A stretch of 64,000 nucleotides of DNA from Streptomyces chromofuscus (GTDB lineage: Bacteria; Actinomycetota; Actinomycetes; Streptomycetales; Streptomycetaceae). Both the position numbers and the translations under genes were made by a program. Below are positions 43,531 to 52,788 of this stretch, piece by piece. The stretch spans positions 3,720,001 through 3,784,000 of the forward strand of contig NZ_CP063374.1 of assembly GCF_015160875.1 (NCBI RefSeq), given 5' to 3'. The stretch's first letter is position 1. The number at the start of each line of letters is the position of its first letter. The notes beneath the pieces were generated by a model, which had not been told where the DNA came from, did no database searches, and was given only the letters and a program-made list of their open reading frames with translations.

Positions 43531-44871
43531 TCAGCCGTGGTGGACCCGGGAGCGGCGGCGGTGGGAGTGCAGGGCCGCCGTGTAGACCTCCGCGGTGGCG
43601 GCGGCCGAGGCGTCCCAGCCGAAGGAGCGGGCGTGGTGGGCGGCGGCCGTGCCCAGCCGGGTGGACAGCTGCGGGTCGTCGGCGAAGGCGCCGAGTACGC
43701 GCGCGTACTCCGCCGGATCGTGCCCCTGGACGAGGAAACCGGTCCGTCCGTCCCGCACGGCGACCGGGAGACCGCCGACCGCGGCGGCCAGCACCGGCGT
43801 CCCGGCCGCCTGCGCCTCGATGGCGACGAGGCCGAACGACTCGCTGTACGACGGCATGACCAGCACGGACGCGGCCCGGAACCAGTCCGCGAGCTGGTCC
43901 TGGCCGACGGGCGGGCGGAACCGCACCACATCGGCGATCCCCAGCCGCGCGGCCAGCTTCTGCAGCCCCTCCGGCTTGGCGAGGCCGCTGCCGCTGGGGC
44001 CGCCGACGACCGGGACGACCAGCCGGGAGCGCAGGCCGGGGCGCTCGGCGAGCAGGACGGCGACCGCGCGCAGCAGCACGTCGGGGGCCTTCAGGGGCTG
44101 TATGCGGCCCGCGAAGAGGGGGATCAGCGCGTCCTGCGGCAGGCCCAGGCGGGCGCGGGCGGCGGCGCGGCCGTCGGCCGGGTGGAAGCGGTCCAGGTTG
44201 ACGCCGGGATGCACGACGGCGACCTTGGCGCGGTCGGCGGCGTAGTGCCGGACCAGTTCGTCGGCCTCCTCGGCGGTGTTGGCGATCAGCCGGTTCGCCG
44301 CGGCGACGATCTGCGTCTCGCCGATCACCCGGGCGACGGGCTCGGGGGTGTCGCCGTCGGCCAGGTTGGCGTTCTTGACCTTGGCCATGGTGTGCATGGC
44401 GTGCACCAGGGGCACGCCCCAGCGCTGGGCGGCGAGCCAGCCGACGTGGCCGGAGAGCCAGTAGTGCGAGTGGACGAGGTCGTAGTAGCCGGGACGGTGG
44501 CCGGCCCAGGCCTGCATCACCCCGTGCGTGAAGGCGCACAGCTGCGCCGGGAGATCCTCCTTGGCGAGGCCCTCGTAGGGGCCCGCGTCGACGTGCCGGA
44601 CGAGGACGCCGGGGGCGAGCTCCACGGCGGGCGGGAGGGCGGCGGTGGTGGCCCGGGTGAAGATCTCGACCTCGATGTTGAGCGCGGCGAGGCGCTGGGC
44701 GAGCTCCACGATGTAGACGTTCATGCCGCCGGCGTCGCCGGTGCCGGGCTGGTGCAGCGGGGAGGTGTGCACGGAGAGCATGGCGACGCGGCGCGGGCGG
44801 CGGTGGACCAGGCGGAGCCGCGAGGGGGCCGCCGGGGAACGGCGACCGAGCCTGCTGACGTATTGGCTCAC
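43531..44871 (-). CDS. mshA: D-inositol-3-phosphate glycosyltransferase MshA
   Basis: A 446-residue GT4 enzyme that joins GlcNAc to inositol 3-phosphate, first step of mycothiol synthesis. Visible: MLSVHTSPLHQPGTGDAGGMNVY near the N-terminus, the HSHYWLSG motif, GRIQPLKAPDVLL (UDP-sugar domain) and the E-x7-E motif in YSESFGLVAIEAQAAGTPV. GTG 44871 is preferred, with GGGAGGAAC upstream; a longer frame to 44955 is basic and not homologous. Confidence 0.95.
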   Translation of the reverse strand: MSQYVSRLGRRSPAAPSRLRLVHRRPRRVAMLSVHTSPLHQPGTGDAGGMNVYIVELAQRLAALNIEVEIFTRATTAALPPAVELAPGVLVRHVDAGPYEGLAKEDLPAQLCAFTHGVMQAWAGHRPGYYDLVHSHYWLSGHVGWLAAQRWGVPLVHAMHTMAKVKNANLADGDTPEPVARVIGETQIVAAANRLIANTAEEADELVRHYAADRAKVAVVHPGVNLDRFHPADGRAAARARLGLPQDALIPLFAGRIQPLKAPDVLLRAVAVLLAERPGLRSRLVVPVVGGPSGSGLAKPEGLQKLAARLGIADVVRFRPPVGQDQLADWFRAASVLVMPSYSESFGLVAIEAQAAGTPVLAAAVGGLPVAVRDGRTGFLVQGHDPAEYARVLGAFADDPQLSTRLGTAAAHHARSFGWDASAAATAEVYTAALHSHRRRSRVHHG

Positions 44872-45078
44872 GTGCCGTTCCTCCCTGCCGCGGGCATGCC
44901 TTGTCCGAGGGCGCAGAACCCTCGGGAGCTGGAACGCCGGAGCGGCGTGTTCCATTTCCGGCGGACGGTTCTTTGCCGAATCATTACCGTCGTCCGCTCA
45001 ACCGTTCGAGGGTCGCGCGTGAGACAAGGGTGGGGAGCGCGCTCCGGGCACGCGCCGGGCGCCCCTACCCTCGTACGT

Positions 45079-45933
45079 ATGACAGCCCGCGCAACGCCCC
45101 TCCCGCACGCTCGGCCTCGCCCGAGCGGGAGGACTCCCGTCGTGGGATCGGTGACGCGCGGGACGACCCATCCGAACCGGCTGCGGCGCATGGACCGCTG
45201 GATCACGGCCGTGCACGGCCGCGAGCTGCGCCGCGCCGCCGACCCGGTCGCCGTCGACCTCGGGTACGGCGCCGCCCCCTGGACCGCCGTCGAACTGCTC
45301 AACCGCCTGCGCGCGACCGTGCCGCACGCGCGCGTGGTCGGCGTCGAGATCGAACCCGCGCGCGTGGCCGCCGCGCAGCCGTACGCGCGTGAGGGGCTCA
45401 CCTTCCGGCACGGCGGCTTCGAGGTTCCGCTCCCCCGGCGGCCCCACCTCATCCGCGCCGCCAACGTGCTGCGGCAGTACGACGAGGCGGAGGTGGCCGG
45501 CGTGTGGGAGCGGCTGTGCGCGCGGCTCGCGCCGGCCGATCCGGCACGGGGCTCGCGGGGCGGACTGCTGGTCGAGGGGACCTGCGACGAGATCGGGCGG
45601 CGGCACGTGTGGGTCGCACTCGGCCCGGAGGGCCCGCGCACGGTGACCTTCGCGACCCGGCTGGGCTCGCTGGCACGGCCCTCGGACCTGGCGGAACGCC
45701 TGCCCAAGGCGCTGATCCACCGCAACGTCCCCGGCGAGGCGGTGCATGCCTTCCTGCGCGACTTCGACCGCGCCTGGGCCGCCGCCGCGCCCTACGCGTC
45801 CTACGGCGCCCGCCAGCGCTGGATGCGGGCCGTACGGGACCTGACGGCCGACTGGCCGGTGACGGACGGCCCGACACGGTGGCGGCAGGGCGAAGTGACG
45901 CTGCGGTGGGAGGCGTTGGCACCGGGCGCGTGA
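45079..45933 (+). CDS. Class I SAM-dependent methyltransferase-like protein
   Basis: A 284-residue protein, ATG 45079. Motif I is VAVDLGYGAAPWTAVELL and the acidic motif II VVGVEIEPARVAAAQ; the downstream RAANVLRQYDEAEV fits a Rossmann methyltransferase. Substrate unknown. Divergent from mshA over a 207-bp promoter region. Confidence 0.8.
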   Translation: MTARATPLPHARPRPSGRTPVVGSVTRGTTHPNRLRRMDRWITAVHGRELRRAADPVAVDLGYGAAPWTAVELLNRLRATVPHARVVGVEIEPARVAAAQPYAREGLTFRHGGFEVPLPRRPHLIRAANVLRQYDEAEVAGVWERLCARLAPADPARGSRGGLLVEGTCDEIGRRHVWVALGPEGPRTVTFATRLGSLARPSDLAERLPKALIHRNVPGEAVHAFLRDFDRAWAAAAPYASYGARQRWMRAVRDLTADWPVTDGPTRWRQGEVTLRWEALAPGA

Positions 45934-45951
45934 ACGACGCGGGCGGCGCGA

Positions 45952-46020
45952 CGGCACAGGCGGCACAGGCGGCACAGGCGGCACAGGCGGCACAGGCGGC
46001 ACAGGCGGCACAGGCGGCAC
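45952..46020. repeat. 9-bp tandem repeat (GGCGGCACA), about 7.5 copies
   Basis: Begins just after the methyltransferase stop and continues as degenerate GGCACACGTGG-type repeats to about 46190. Together with the sequence up to 46417 this is a 484-bp gap without a supported gene; the NlpC/P60 promoter must lie at its right end. Confidence 0.85.
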
Positions 46021-46417
46021 GCGGCAAGCATGGCGCGGGCGGCACACGCGGCACACGTGGCTCGGGCGACAAGCCGCCGACACAGGTGGCACACGTGCCA
46101 CATGTGGCTCAGGAGACAAGCCGCCGACACAGGCGGCACATATGGCACATGCGGCTCAGGTGACACAGTCGGCCGCACAGGCGGCACGCCCAACTGCGTT
46201 GGTGACCGGGACGTTCGCCGTTCGCCCCTGGTTTCCCCGGGAAGCCGGTGAGCGGGGAACGATCTCGGTGAGTCGTTCGTCACAAAGGCGGGGGGATCGC
46301 CGTACGACGGCCGGAATGGGGGAGGGAGTCACTGCCTCTGTCGTTTTGCGCCACGGCGTGGCACGATCACCCGGGCGTGCGATGTTACTGACGGGCAATC
46401 AGCTGGGGGGCAGGGGT

Positions 46418-47509
46418 ATGGCCAGGGGCAAGCGCGGTCTGATCGCGGCGGCCGTGACCGTGGTCTGCGCGGTCACCGTTCTGGCGGCGCCCGGCACGGC
46501 GTTCGCGGCGCCCGCACCCACCCCCACCCCCTCCACGACCCCGGGCACGCCCGGCTCGGCTCCCGCCACGAACGAGGAGCTGGAAGCCGTCCGCGAGCAA
46601 CTCGACACGCTCTACCGCGAGGCCGCCTCGGCCACCGACGCCTACAACGCCGCGGAGGAGAAGGCCGAGCACCAGTCCGCCGAGATCGTCGCGCTGGCGA
46701 AGCGGATCACCGAAGGACGCGAGAAACTCGCCGAGTTGCGGCGGCGCGCCGGCGCCGCCGCGGCCGCCCAGTACCGCACCGGCGGCCTCCCGCCCGAGGC
46801 CCATCTGATGCTCAGCGACGACCCCGGCGAGTTCCTCGACGGCACCGGCCGCGTCCGCCAGGGCGAGCGCGCCACCCGGCATCTGCTGGCGGAAATGACC
46901 CGCACCCAGCAGGACTTGGAGCAGTACGCGCGGGACGCCTCCACCCAGTGGAAGAAGCTGGAGGCCAACCGCAAGGCGAAGGCCGCCGCCCAGAAGCAGA
47001 TCGAGAAGCGGATCGCGGCGGCGGAGAAGCTGGAGTCCCAGCTGGAGAAGGAGGAGAAGGAGCGCCTGGCCAGGCTGGAGAGGGAGGCCGCCCAGCGGGC
47101 ACAGAATGCCTGGCTGGGCTCCGGCATCCTCGACGAGCTCGACGGCGCGGCCACCGCAGGGGGCAAGAAGGCCGTCAGCTTCGCGACCGGACAGATCGGC
47201 AAGCCGTACGAGTGGGGCGCCGAGGGCCCGAAGGCGTACGACTGCTCCGGGCTGACCTCGCAGGCCTGGGCGGCGGCCGGCAGCGCCATCCCGCGCACCT
47301 CGCAGGAACAGTGGAAGCAGCTGAGGCGCGTCCCGGTCGAGGACATGCGCCCCGGTGACCTCATCATCTACTTCGACGACGCCAGCCACGTCGGGATGTA
47401 CGTCGGCGACGGCGCGATGGTGCACGCCCCGCGGCCGGGGCGGACGATCACGATCGCGGGCGCGGGTTCGATGCCGATCCTCGGCGTCGTACGCCCGGCA
47501 ACGGGCTGA
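46418..47509 (+). CDS. Secreted NlpC/P60 peptidoglycan hydrolase
   Basis: A 363-residue protein, ATG 46418 after GGGGCAGGGG. Signal peptide cleaved near AFAAPAPTP (about residue 31), a coiled-coil region (about 45-235, Glu/Lys/Ala-rich), and an NlpC/P60 domain with catalytic Cys in YDCSGLTSQAW, His in DDASHVGMYVG and a third polar residue near MVHAPRPG. It cuts D-Glu-mDAP-type bonds in peptidoglycan; RipA-like architecture. Confidence 0.92.
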   Translation: MARGKRGLIAAAVTVVCAVTVLAAPGTAFAAPAPTPTPSTTPGTPGSAPATNEELEAVREQLDTLYREAASATDAYNAAEEKAEHQSAEIVALAKRITEGREKLAELRRRAGAAAAAQYRTGGLPPEAHLMLSDDPGEFLDGTGRVRQGERATRHLLAEMTRTQQDLEQYARDASTQWKKLEANRKAKAAAQKQIEKRIAAAEKLESQLEKEEKERLARLEREAAQRAQNAWLGSGILDELDGAATAGGKKAVSFATGQIGKPYEWGAEGPKAYDCSGLTSQAWAAAGSAIPRTSQEQWKQLRRVPVEDMRPGDLIIYFDDASHVGMYVGDGAMVHAPRPGRTITIAGAGSMPILGVVRPATG

Positions 47510-47795
47510 GAAACGCTCACCGCACCATCCGCGCAACCGCGGTGACGTGGGCCACGTGACCCACCCCACGCACCTTCTTCGCCAAACCCGCCGAGGACGT
47601 GACCTTCGTCATTCCGTACCGAGCGGCGTCCTGTCCAACTGCGTTACCTAACGCGGCATATGACAGTGGCCGATCACCGAGCGGCGTGCCTCACACCATT
47701 CCGCTGCGGCGCCGACACCCGCTAAGGTCCCGGTCGGTGGGGCGAGGTCCCTCGCACCCGCCATGCCCTCGGGGGGAGGGAAGGAACCCAGGACA

Positions 47796-49148
47796 ATGCC
47801 CGTACCCGTACCGCGGCAGAGAGCGATCCCGGCCGTGGAGAGTGGTCAGGCGCCGGCCGCGCCCGCAGTCCGCGGCCTCTCCGGTGCGTCCGGTGATCCC
47901 GGTACTGAGGCTCCGCGCAGGGAAGCGCACAGGGAAGAGAAGGCCCAGACGTCCACCACCGGCACTGCCACCGACACCAACCTCACGCTGCTGCTGATCG
48001 AGGACGATCCCGGCGGCTCCCCGATCGTGCCCGAACTGCTCGACCAGGCCGGCAAGCCGATCCGGATCCGCACCGCGCGCAACCTCACCGAGGCCGAGCG
48101 GCTGCTGACCGACGACGTCCACTGCATCCTGCTGGACCTCGCGCTGCCCGCCCCCGGCCGGGCCGACGACAGCGACGACGAGCTGTCCGTCCTGCGGCAC
48201 GTGCTGGAGCTCGCGCCACGGCACGCCGTCCTCGCCCTCACCGCGTCCGGGGACGCCGAGCGCGGCGCCGAGGCCGTGCGCGTGGGCGCCCAGGACTACC
48301 TGTTCCGCGACGAGCTGGACGGCCGGCTGCTGAGCCGCGCCATCCGTTACGCCGTGGAGCGGAAACGTTCCGACACGGCCGAGCGGCGACTCGCCGAGGG
48401 CCGGCTGCGCGCCCAGGAGAACCGCCGGCTGGAGCGCGGCCTGCTGCCCACGCCGCTCCTGCACGGCTCCCCGTTGCGCTTCGCCGCCCGCTACCGCCCC
48501 GGCCGCTCGCGTGCCCTGCTCGGCGGCGACTTCTACGACGTCGTGCGCACCCCGGACGGCACCGTGCACGCCATGATCGGCGACGTCTGCGGGCACGGGC
48601 CCGACGAGGCGGCGCTCGGCGTGGAGCTGCGCATCGCGTGGCGCGCGCTGACGCTGGCGGGCCTGTGCGGCGACGAGCTGCTGAACACCCTCCAGCAGGT
48701 GCTGGAGCACGAACGGTCCGACGACGAGATCTTCGCGACCCTGTGCACGGTCGACATCGCGCCGGACGGCCGCCGGGCGGGCCTGTGCCTGGCCGGGCAC
48801 CCGGCGCCACTGATCGCCCGGCCCAGCCGCGCGCCGCGCCTGCTGCCGTACGACAACAACGGCCCCGCCCTCGGCCTGCTGCCGGGCGCCCGCTGGCCGC
48901 GGATGCAGGTGGAGCTGGGCCGGGAGTGGAGCCTGATGCTCTACACCGACGGCCTGATCGAGGGACGGATCGGCGAGGGCGGCGAGCGGCTCGGCCAGGA
49001 CGGCATGGTGGAGATGATCAGCCGCCAGCTGGCGGAGGGGCTGCGCGGCGAACAGCTGCTGCGGGCGGCTGTCCACGAGGTCCGCGAGCTCAACGGCGGC
49101 GAGCTGACCGACGATGTGGCCGTGCTGCTGCTGGACCGGATGCCGTAG
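47796..49148 (+). CDS. PP2C-family phosphatase with receiver domain
   Basis: A 450-residue protein, ATG 47796 after GGAAGGAA (ATG 47763 is an alternative). After a flexible 50-residue start comes a receiver-like domain (LTLLLIEDDPGG, LLDLALP with the phospho-acceptor Asp, LALTASGD) and a SpoIIE/PP2C domain (GGDFYDVVRTPDG, MIGDVCGHGPDEA, LYTDGLIEGR, DDVAVLLL) with the metal-binding aspartates. Such RsbU-like proteins dephosphorylate anti-anti-sigma factors in stress signalling. Confidence 0.9.
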   Translation: MPVPVPRQRAIPAVESGQAPAAPAVRGLSGASGDPGTEAPRREAHREEKAQTSTTGTATDTNLTLLLIEDDPGGSPIVPELLDQAGKPIRIRTARNLTEAERLLTDDVHCILLDLALPAPGRADDSDDELSVLRHVLELAPRHAVLALTASGDAERGAEAVRVGAQDYLFRDELDGRLLSRAIRYAVERKRSDTAERRLAEGRLRAQENRRLERGLLPTPLLHGSPLRFAARYRPGRSRALLGGDFYDVVRTPDGTVHAMIGDVCGHGPDEAALGVELRIAWRALTLAGLCGDELLNTLQQVLEHERSDDEIFATLCTVDIAPDGRRAGLCLAGHPAPLIARPSRAPRLLPYDNNGPALGLLPGARWPRMQVELGREWSLMLYTDGLIEGRIGEGGERLGQDGMVEMISRQLAEGLRGEQLLRAAVHEVRELNGGELTDDVAVLLLDRMP

Positions 49149-49200
49149 CGGCGCTTGGCGGTACCGGAGGCAGCAGCGGCACCGGAAGCAGCACCCGGGA

Positions 49201-49298
49201 GGTACCGAAGGCGCCATCGGCGTTGGCGGTACCGAAGGCGCCATCGGCGTTGGCGGTACCGAAGGCGCCATCGGCGTTGGCGGTACTGAAGGCACCGG
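49201..49298. repeat. 27-bp tandem repeat, 3.6 copies
   Basis: Identical units at 49201, 49228 and 49255, partial from 49282. It lies in the 240-bp gap between the PP2C gene and the convergent DUF2516 gene. Open in several frames because the length is a multiple of three; no gene supported. Confidence 0.85.
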
Positions 49299-49388
49299 CG
49301 GCGCCGCAGGGCTGAGTGCCGCACGGCGAGGTGGTCGGGGGGCACCTCGGCCTGAGCGTCGGCGCCCGTGTCTACCGTCGGCGGCTGC

Positions 49389-49739
49389 TCACCGTCCGCC
49401 GTTGTACGGCCCGTACGGGCCGTCGCTGCTGGAACCGCGGCGGGCGCGGCCGCCGCCCGGGAGGCCGCGCAGGGCCGGACGTACGTCGACCATGTACACG
49501 ATCGTCGCGATGAGGCCGATGATCGGCAGGAACGACAGGATGTTGAAGATCAGGTTCACCACGAAGGCGAGCCCGAGGATGATCAGCCAGAACGGCTTGG
49601 TCTGCTTGTCGGCCGCGCGGTAGGCGTCCTCACGGCGGGTGGCGGCGTCGATCAGAGCGAAGCCGCTGAAAAGGATCAGGGCCATGCTCAGCAGCCACAT
49701 GAACCCGACGAATCCCTGCATCAGCACAACGTCCACCAC
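49389..49739 (-). CDS. DUF2516 membrane protein
   Basis: A 116-residue protein. Two transmembrane helices (FMWLLSMALILFSGFALIDAA and PFWLIILGLAFVVNLIFN... into LPIIGLIATIVYMVDVRPAL) with the DAATRREDAYRAADKQTK loop typical of DUF2516. Function unknown. Start at GTG 49739 or ATG 49721; no clear ribosome binding site decides. Confidence 0.85.
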   Translation of the reverse strand: MVDVVLMQGFVGFMWLLSMALILFSGFALIDAATRREDAYRAADKQTKPFWLIILGLAFVVNLIFNILSFLPIIGLIATIVYMVDVRPALRGLPGGGRARRGSSSDGPYGPYNGGR

Positions 49740-49799
49740 CCGTATCGGCTAGTCCCTACGCGGCCACCGTACCCGCAACCGCCTGCCCGCTACCCGAAG

Positions 49800-49834
49800 A
49801 ACGGGCCGGGCACCCCAGGAGTGCCCGACCCGTT
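49800..49834 (-). terminator. Terminator of the HbhA-like gene
   Basis: Arms AACGGGCCGGGCAC and GTGCCCGACCCGTT pair with one wobble around a 7-nt loop, 55 bp after the minus-strand stop. Confidence 0.75.
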
Positions 49835-49889
49835 ACTGATCACCCGTTCGTGTCACGCGGCGCGACCGCGGACGGTCCGCCATGCGGTG

Positions 49890-50489
49890 TCACTTGACCG
49901 GCGGCGTCGTCTTCTTCGCCGGGGTCGCCTTGCGAGCGGCCGGAGCCTTCTTCGCCACCGGCTTGCTCGCCGGGGCGGACCCGGCCCCGGTCGACGCCGC
50001 GGCCGGCTTGTCCTGCTTGGCCTCGGCGGACTTGCTGTCCGGCTCGACGGCGATGGCCAGCTCCTCGATCTCCTCGGCCGCCTCGCCCCGCCAGGTCCGC
50101 ACGGCCTGCTCGCCGTGCTCGGCGACCTTCTCGTAGGCCTCACGGGCCTTCACGGCGTACTCGGCGGCCACGCCGACACCGCGCAGGGCGAGGTCCTGGG
50201 CGGTCTCACCCAGCTTCTTCAGGTCGGAGTCGAGGGAGCCGATGAACTCGTTGACCTTGCTCTGGACGTTCTCCTGCGTCTCCCTGACGCGGGCGGTGGC
50301 CTTCTCCTGGACGGCCTTGGGGTCGGTGTTGCGAACGGCCTCGATACGGGCCGGCGCCTCGGCGCGCAGGTGCTCGACCAGGCCGGGCACCTTCTTGGCC
50401 TGCTGGAAAGCCAGGTCGGCGGTGCCGGCGGCGAAGTAGAGCGGCCGCGGGTCGGTGAGGGTCTTGCGCAGGTCGTCGGTGATGGCCAT
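49890..50489 (-). CDS. Heparin-binding haemagglutinin (HbhA)-like protein
   Basis: A 199-residue protein. Residues 1-140 are a long helical, coiled-coil region (LRKTLTDPRPLYFAAGTADLAFQQ, then VQEKATARVRETQENVQ); the last 50 are Lys/Ala/Pro-rich (KPVAKKAPAARKATPAKK), the layout of mycobacterial HbhA. In Streptomyces a role in attachment or lipid/nucleoid binding is only inferred. Confidence 0.82.
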   Translation of the reverse strand: MAITDDLRKTLTDPRPLYFAAGTADLAFQQAKKVPGLVEHLRAEAPARIEAVRNTDPKAVQEKATARVRETQENVQSKVNEFIGSLDSDLKKLGETAQDLALRGVGVAAEYAVKAREAYEKVAEHGEQAVRTWRGEAAEEIEELAIAVEPDSKSAEAKQDKPAAASTGAGSAPASKPVAKKAPAARKATPAKKTTPPVK

Positions 50490-50549
50490 GGTGCTGGTCC
50501 TCCCGGTGGCTTTCTGTGAGGGTTCGAGGGTCCCGCCGCGTCCGCCCGC

Positions 50550-51092
50550 TCAACCGGCGGATCGCTGCTGCGGGTCGGCGTCGCCGTCGTCGGCAACGCG
50601 GGGGTCGCGTGCGGCGCCGTCGCCGCTGCCGTCGCCGTCTCTTGTGCCGCCGAGACCGCCGAGGTCTCCGGGGCCGCCGAGATCGCCGAGGTCTCCGCCG
50701 TCGGCGCGGTCACCGTCCCGCGTCGCGCCGGGCCTGCCGGCCTCGAAGCCGTTCTCCTTGCGGAACGACTCGTAGACCTGGAGCAGCACCTGCTTCTGCC
50801 GCTCGTTCAGCGTGGGATCGGCGAGGATGACGGCGCGCGTCTCCACCTCGTCCCTGTCCCGTTCGGCGTCGAGGATCCCGGCCCGCACGTACAGCGTCTC
50901 GGCAGAGATCCGCAGCGCCTTGGCGACCTGCTGCAGCACCTCCGCGCTCGGCTTGCGCAGCCCGCGCTCGATCTGGCTCAGATACGGATTGGACACCCCG
51001 GCGGCGTCGGCGAGCTGCCTGAGCGACAGCTGCGCGTTGCGCCGCTGTTCGCGCAGATACTCACCGAGGTTGCCGACGTTGAGCGATGCCAT
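50550..51092 (-). CDS. XRE-family DNA-binding protein
   Basis: A 180-residue regulator, ATG 51092. HTH_3 domain at residues 9-65 (LGEYLREQRRNAQLSLRQLADAAGVSNPYLSQIERG), then a helical region and a Gly/Asp/Leu-rich tail of GDLGGP-type repeats. It is 60 bp upstream of the HbhA-like gene on the same strand, so it may regulate it. Confidence 0.88.
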   Translation of the reverse strand: MASLNVGNLGEYLREQRRNAQLSLRQLADAAGVSNPYLSQIERGLRKPSAEVLQQVAKALRISAETLYVRAGILDAERDRDEVETRAVILADPTLNERQKQVLLQVYESFRKENGFEAGRPGATRDGDRADGGDLGDLGGPGDLGGLGGTRDGDGSGDGAARDPRVADDGDADPQQRSAG

Positions 51093-51282
51093 ACGTCCAC
51101 CATGCCGCGCAGCGCTAACTATTGCAAGCATCTGCTTGCAAGAGTGCGCCACGCCACCCGTACGGCAGCACCCGGCCCCCTCCACTCCTGTCCGTTCTCA
51201 GTAGATGTGGCGAGTCCCAGTGGTTCTGGCAAACGACCTGGCGGAGTCCGGGAGAAGCTGGCCGGCCTGTACGGTCCACCGC

Positions 51283-52044
51283 ATGGTTGACGCGTTCGAT
51301 GTGGCTCAAGCTCTGCGCGGCGGGATACCCGACAGGGCGGGAGCCTGGGCCTTCGTTCGGGACTTTGCCGCAGCATGGGCTGAGCCGCTCGCCGACGGCG
51401 CGGGTACGCGAGCGGAGGAGCTGGAGCGAGCCGAGGAAATGCTGGGGCTCGCGCTGCCGACCGCGTTGCGCGAGGCGTATTCGCTTCTCGGTACGCGTCA
51501 CGACCTCACCGGCAACCAGGACCCGCTGCTTCGCCCTTCCGAGCTGTTCGTACACGACGAGTTCGGTGGAGTGCTCGTCTTCCGCAGCGAGAACCAGGGA
51601 TGCGCTTTCTGGGGAGTGCGGCTGCGGGACCTCGGTCAGGACGATCCGCCGGTGTTCGTCCAGTCACGGGATGGTTGGGTCCGCTACCTGGAGCGGGTCT
51701 CCCTGGCCTGTGTCGAGCTCGTACTCAGCGAGACGCTGCTTGGCAGCGAAGGACGGCTCTACAACGCCTGCGAACTTCCCGCCAGCCTGATTCGAGAGCT
51801 GCCTAGTCGGTTCGCGCCGGTGGAGTTTCCCGAGTACCCGATGTGGACGGGGAAGGAAGAGTCACCCGTGTGCTGGTTTTCCGCGCCGGGGAAGCTCTTG
51901 CGACTCGACGGACTGAGTGACCACAGCTGGCTGCACGTTCGGGGAAGTACGTTCGCCGACCTGGAGTCGCTCTGCGCCACCCTCCCCGGACACTGGGTAC
52001 GTGGGTACTCAGAGCCGTTGGAAGCCGACGAACTGCCTTTCTAG
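51283..52044 (+). CDS. SMI1/KNR4 (SUKH) family protein
   Basis: A 253-residue protein from ATG 51283. The SUKH fold is seen in LERAEEMLGLALPTALREAYSLLGTRHDL, the LRPSELFVHDEFGGVLVFRSENQG region and WGVRLRDLGQDDPPVF. SUKH proteins are immunity proteins for polymorphic toxins and other nucleases; no cognate toxin is seen here. First gene of the second accessory stretch. Confidence 0.82.
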   Translation: MVDAFDVAQALRGGIPDRAGAWAFVRDFAAAWAEPLADGAGTRAEELERAEEMLGLALPTALREAYSLLGTRHDLTGNQDPLLRPSELFVHDEFGGVLVFRSENQGCAFWGVRLRDLGQDDPPVFVQSRDGWVRYLERVSLACVELVLSETLLGSEGRLYNACELPASLIRELPSRFAPVEFPEYPMWTGKEESPVCWFSAPGKLLRLDGLSDHSWLHVRGSTFADLESLCATLPGHWVRGYSEPLEADELPF

Positions 52045-52108
52045 GCACCCCAGGGTCTGCTTGGATGACCGGGAAAGTCTGTGAATCGAGCGCAACGAGG
52101 TTGTGAGA

Positions 52109-52404
52109 ATGGCTGATCCGTACATCATTCTCAACGAACTCGCCCAAGAGCTTCGGCCGATGCCACAGGGAATCGAGTGGTTCGAGGGCCTCTCGACTGA
52201 GGAGCAGTCCAACACCCTGCGCCTCCTGTCACATTTCTGCATTCAGGCCCGCGCCACCGCCGAGGACGGCCCGGAAAGTATCCGACGCGCCGGACTTCGC
52301 GCCACGCACACACCGGCAGTTCTGATCACACGAGGGCGGATCGACCAGCAACTCGGAAAGATCGCCAGTCTCACCCCGCACGACGAGCGCCTCAAGTCAT
52401 TCTG
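52109..52404 (+). pseudogene. DUF5958-like gene truncated by the IS3-family element
   Basis: MADPYIILNELAQELRPMPQGIEWFEGLSTEEQ and RRAGLRATHTPAVLITRGRIDQQLGKIASL match DUF5958 proteins of Streptomyces. The frame enters the IS end after KSF; in relatives about 30 more residues follow. The missing end is not present beyond the element. Confidence 0.65.
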
Positions 52405-52476
52405 TGAGCTGACCCCGGTCTCGTGGAGTCCCTGAAGCCAGGCTTATGATCCTGGCCCGAAGGAGAACCACGAGCA

Positions 52477-52788
52477 GTGCCAGCACCACGTAAATACCCG
52501 GACGAGCTCCGTGAGCGGGCCGTCCGAGAGGTCCGCACGACGGGCCGTCCGATTGCGCACGTCGCCAAGGACCTGGGCATCCACAAGGAAGCCCTGCGCG
52601 GCTGGGTCCGCCAAGCCGAGGCGGACAGCGGCGAGCGCGACGACCGGCTGACCAGCGTCGAGCGTGAGGAGCTGAAACAACTCCGCAAAGAAGTAGCGGA
52701 GTTGAGGCGGGCGAACGAGATCCTCAAAGCGGCGAGTGCGCTTTTTGCCCAGGAGCTCGACCGTCCCCGGACGAGGCCGACCAGGTGA
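52477..52788 (+). CDS. IS3-family OrfA
   Basis: A 103-residue protein: N-terminal helix-turn-helix (KYPDELRERAVREV, IAHVAKDLGIHKEALRGWVRQ) and a C-terminal leucine-zipper-like segment (LKQLRKEVAELRRANEILKAAS). A CTTTTTG run at 52739-52745 lies where programmed -1 frameshifting to OrfB is expected. Overlaps OrfB as GTGA. Confidence 0.88.
   Translation: MPAPRKYPDELRERAVREVRTTGRPIAHVAKDLGIHKEALRGWVRQAEADSGERDDRLTSVEREELKQLRKEVAELRRANEILKAASALFAQELDRPRTRPTR

Noticed and set aside
45952..46190. Ala-Gln repeat protein encoded by the GGCGGCACA repeat
   Set aside because: No start or ribosome binding site of its own; non-coding repeat is more likely.
46190..46417. c-di-AMP (ydaO-type) riboswitch before the NlpC/P60 gene
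   Set aside because: Such switches often precede these genes in actinobacteria, and GGGGAAC-like words occur, but I could not assemble the conserved core.
49201..49298. Short repeat protein on either strand at the 27-bp repeats
   Set aside because: Open only because the unit is a multiple of three; no start signals and lies between convergent genes.
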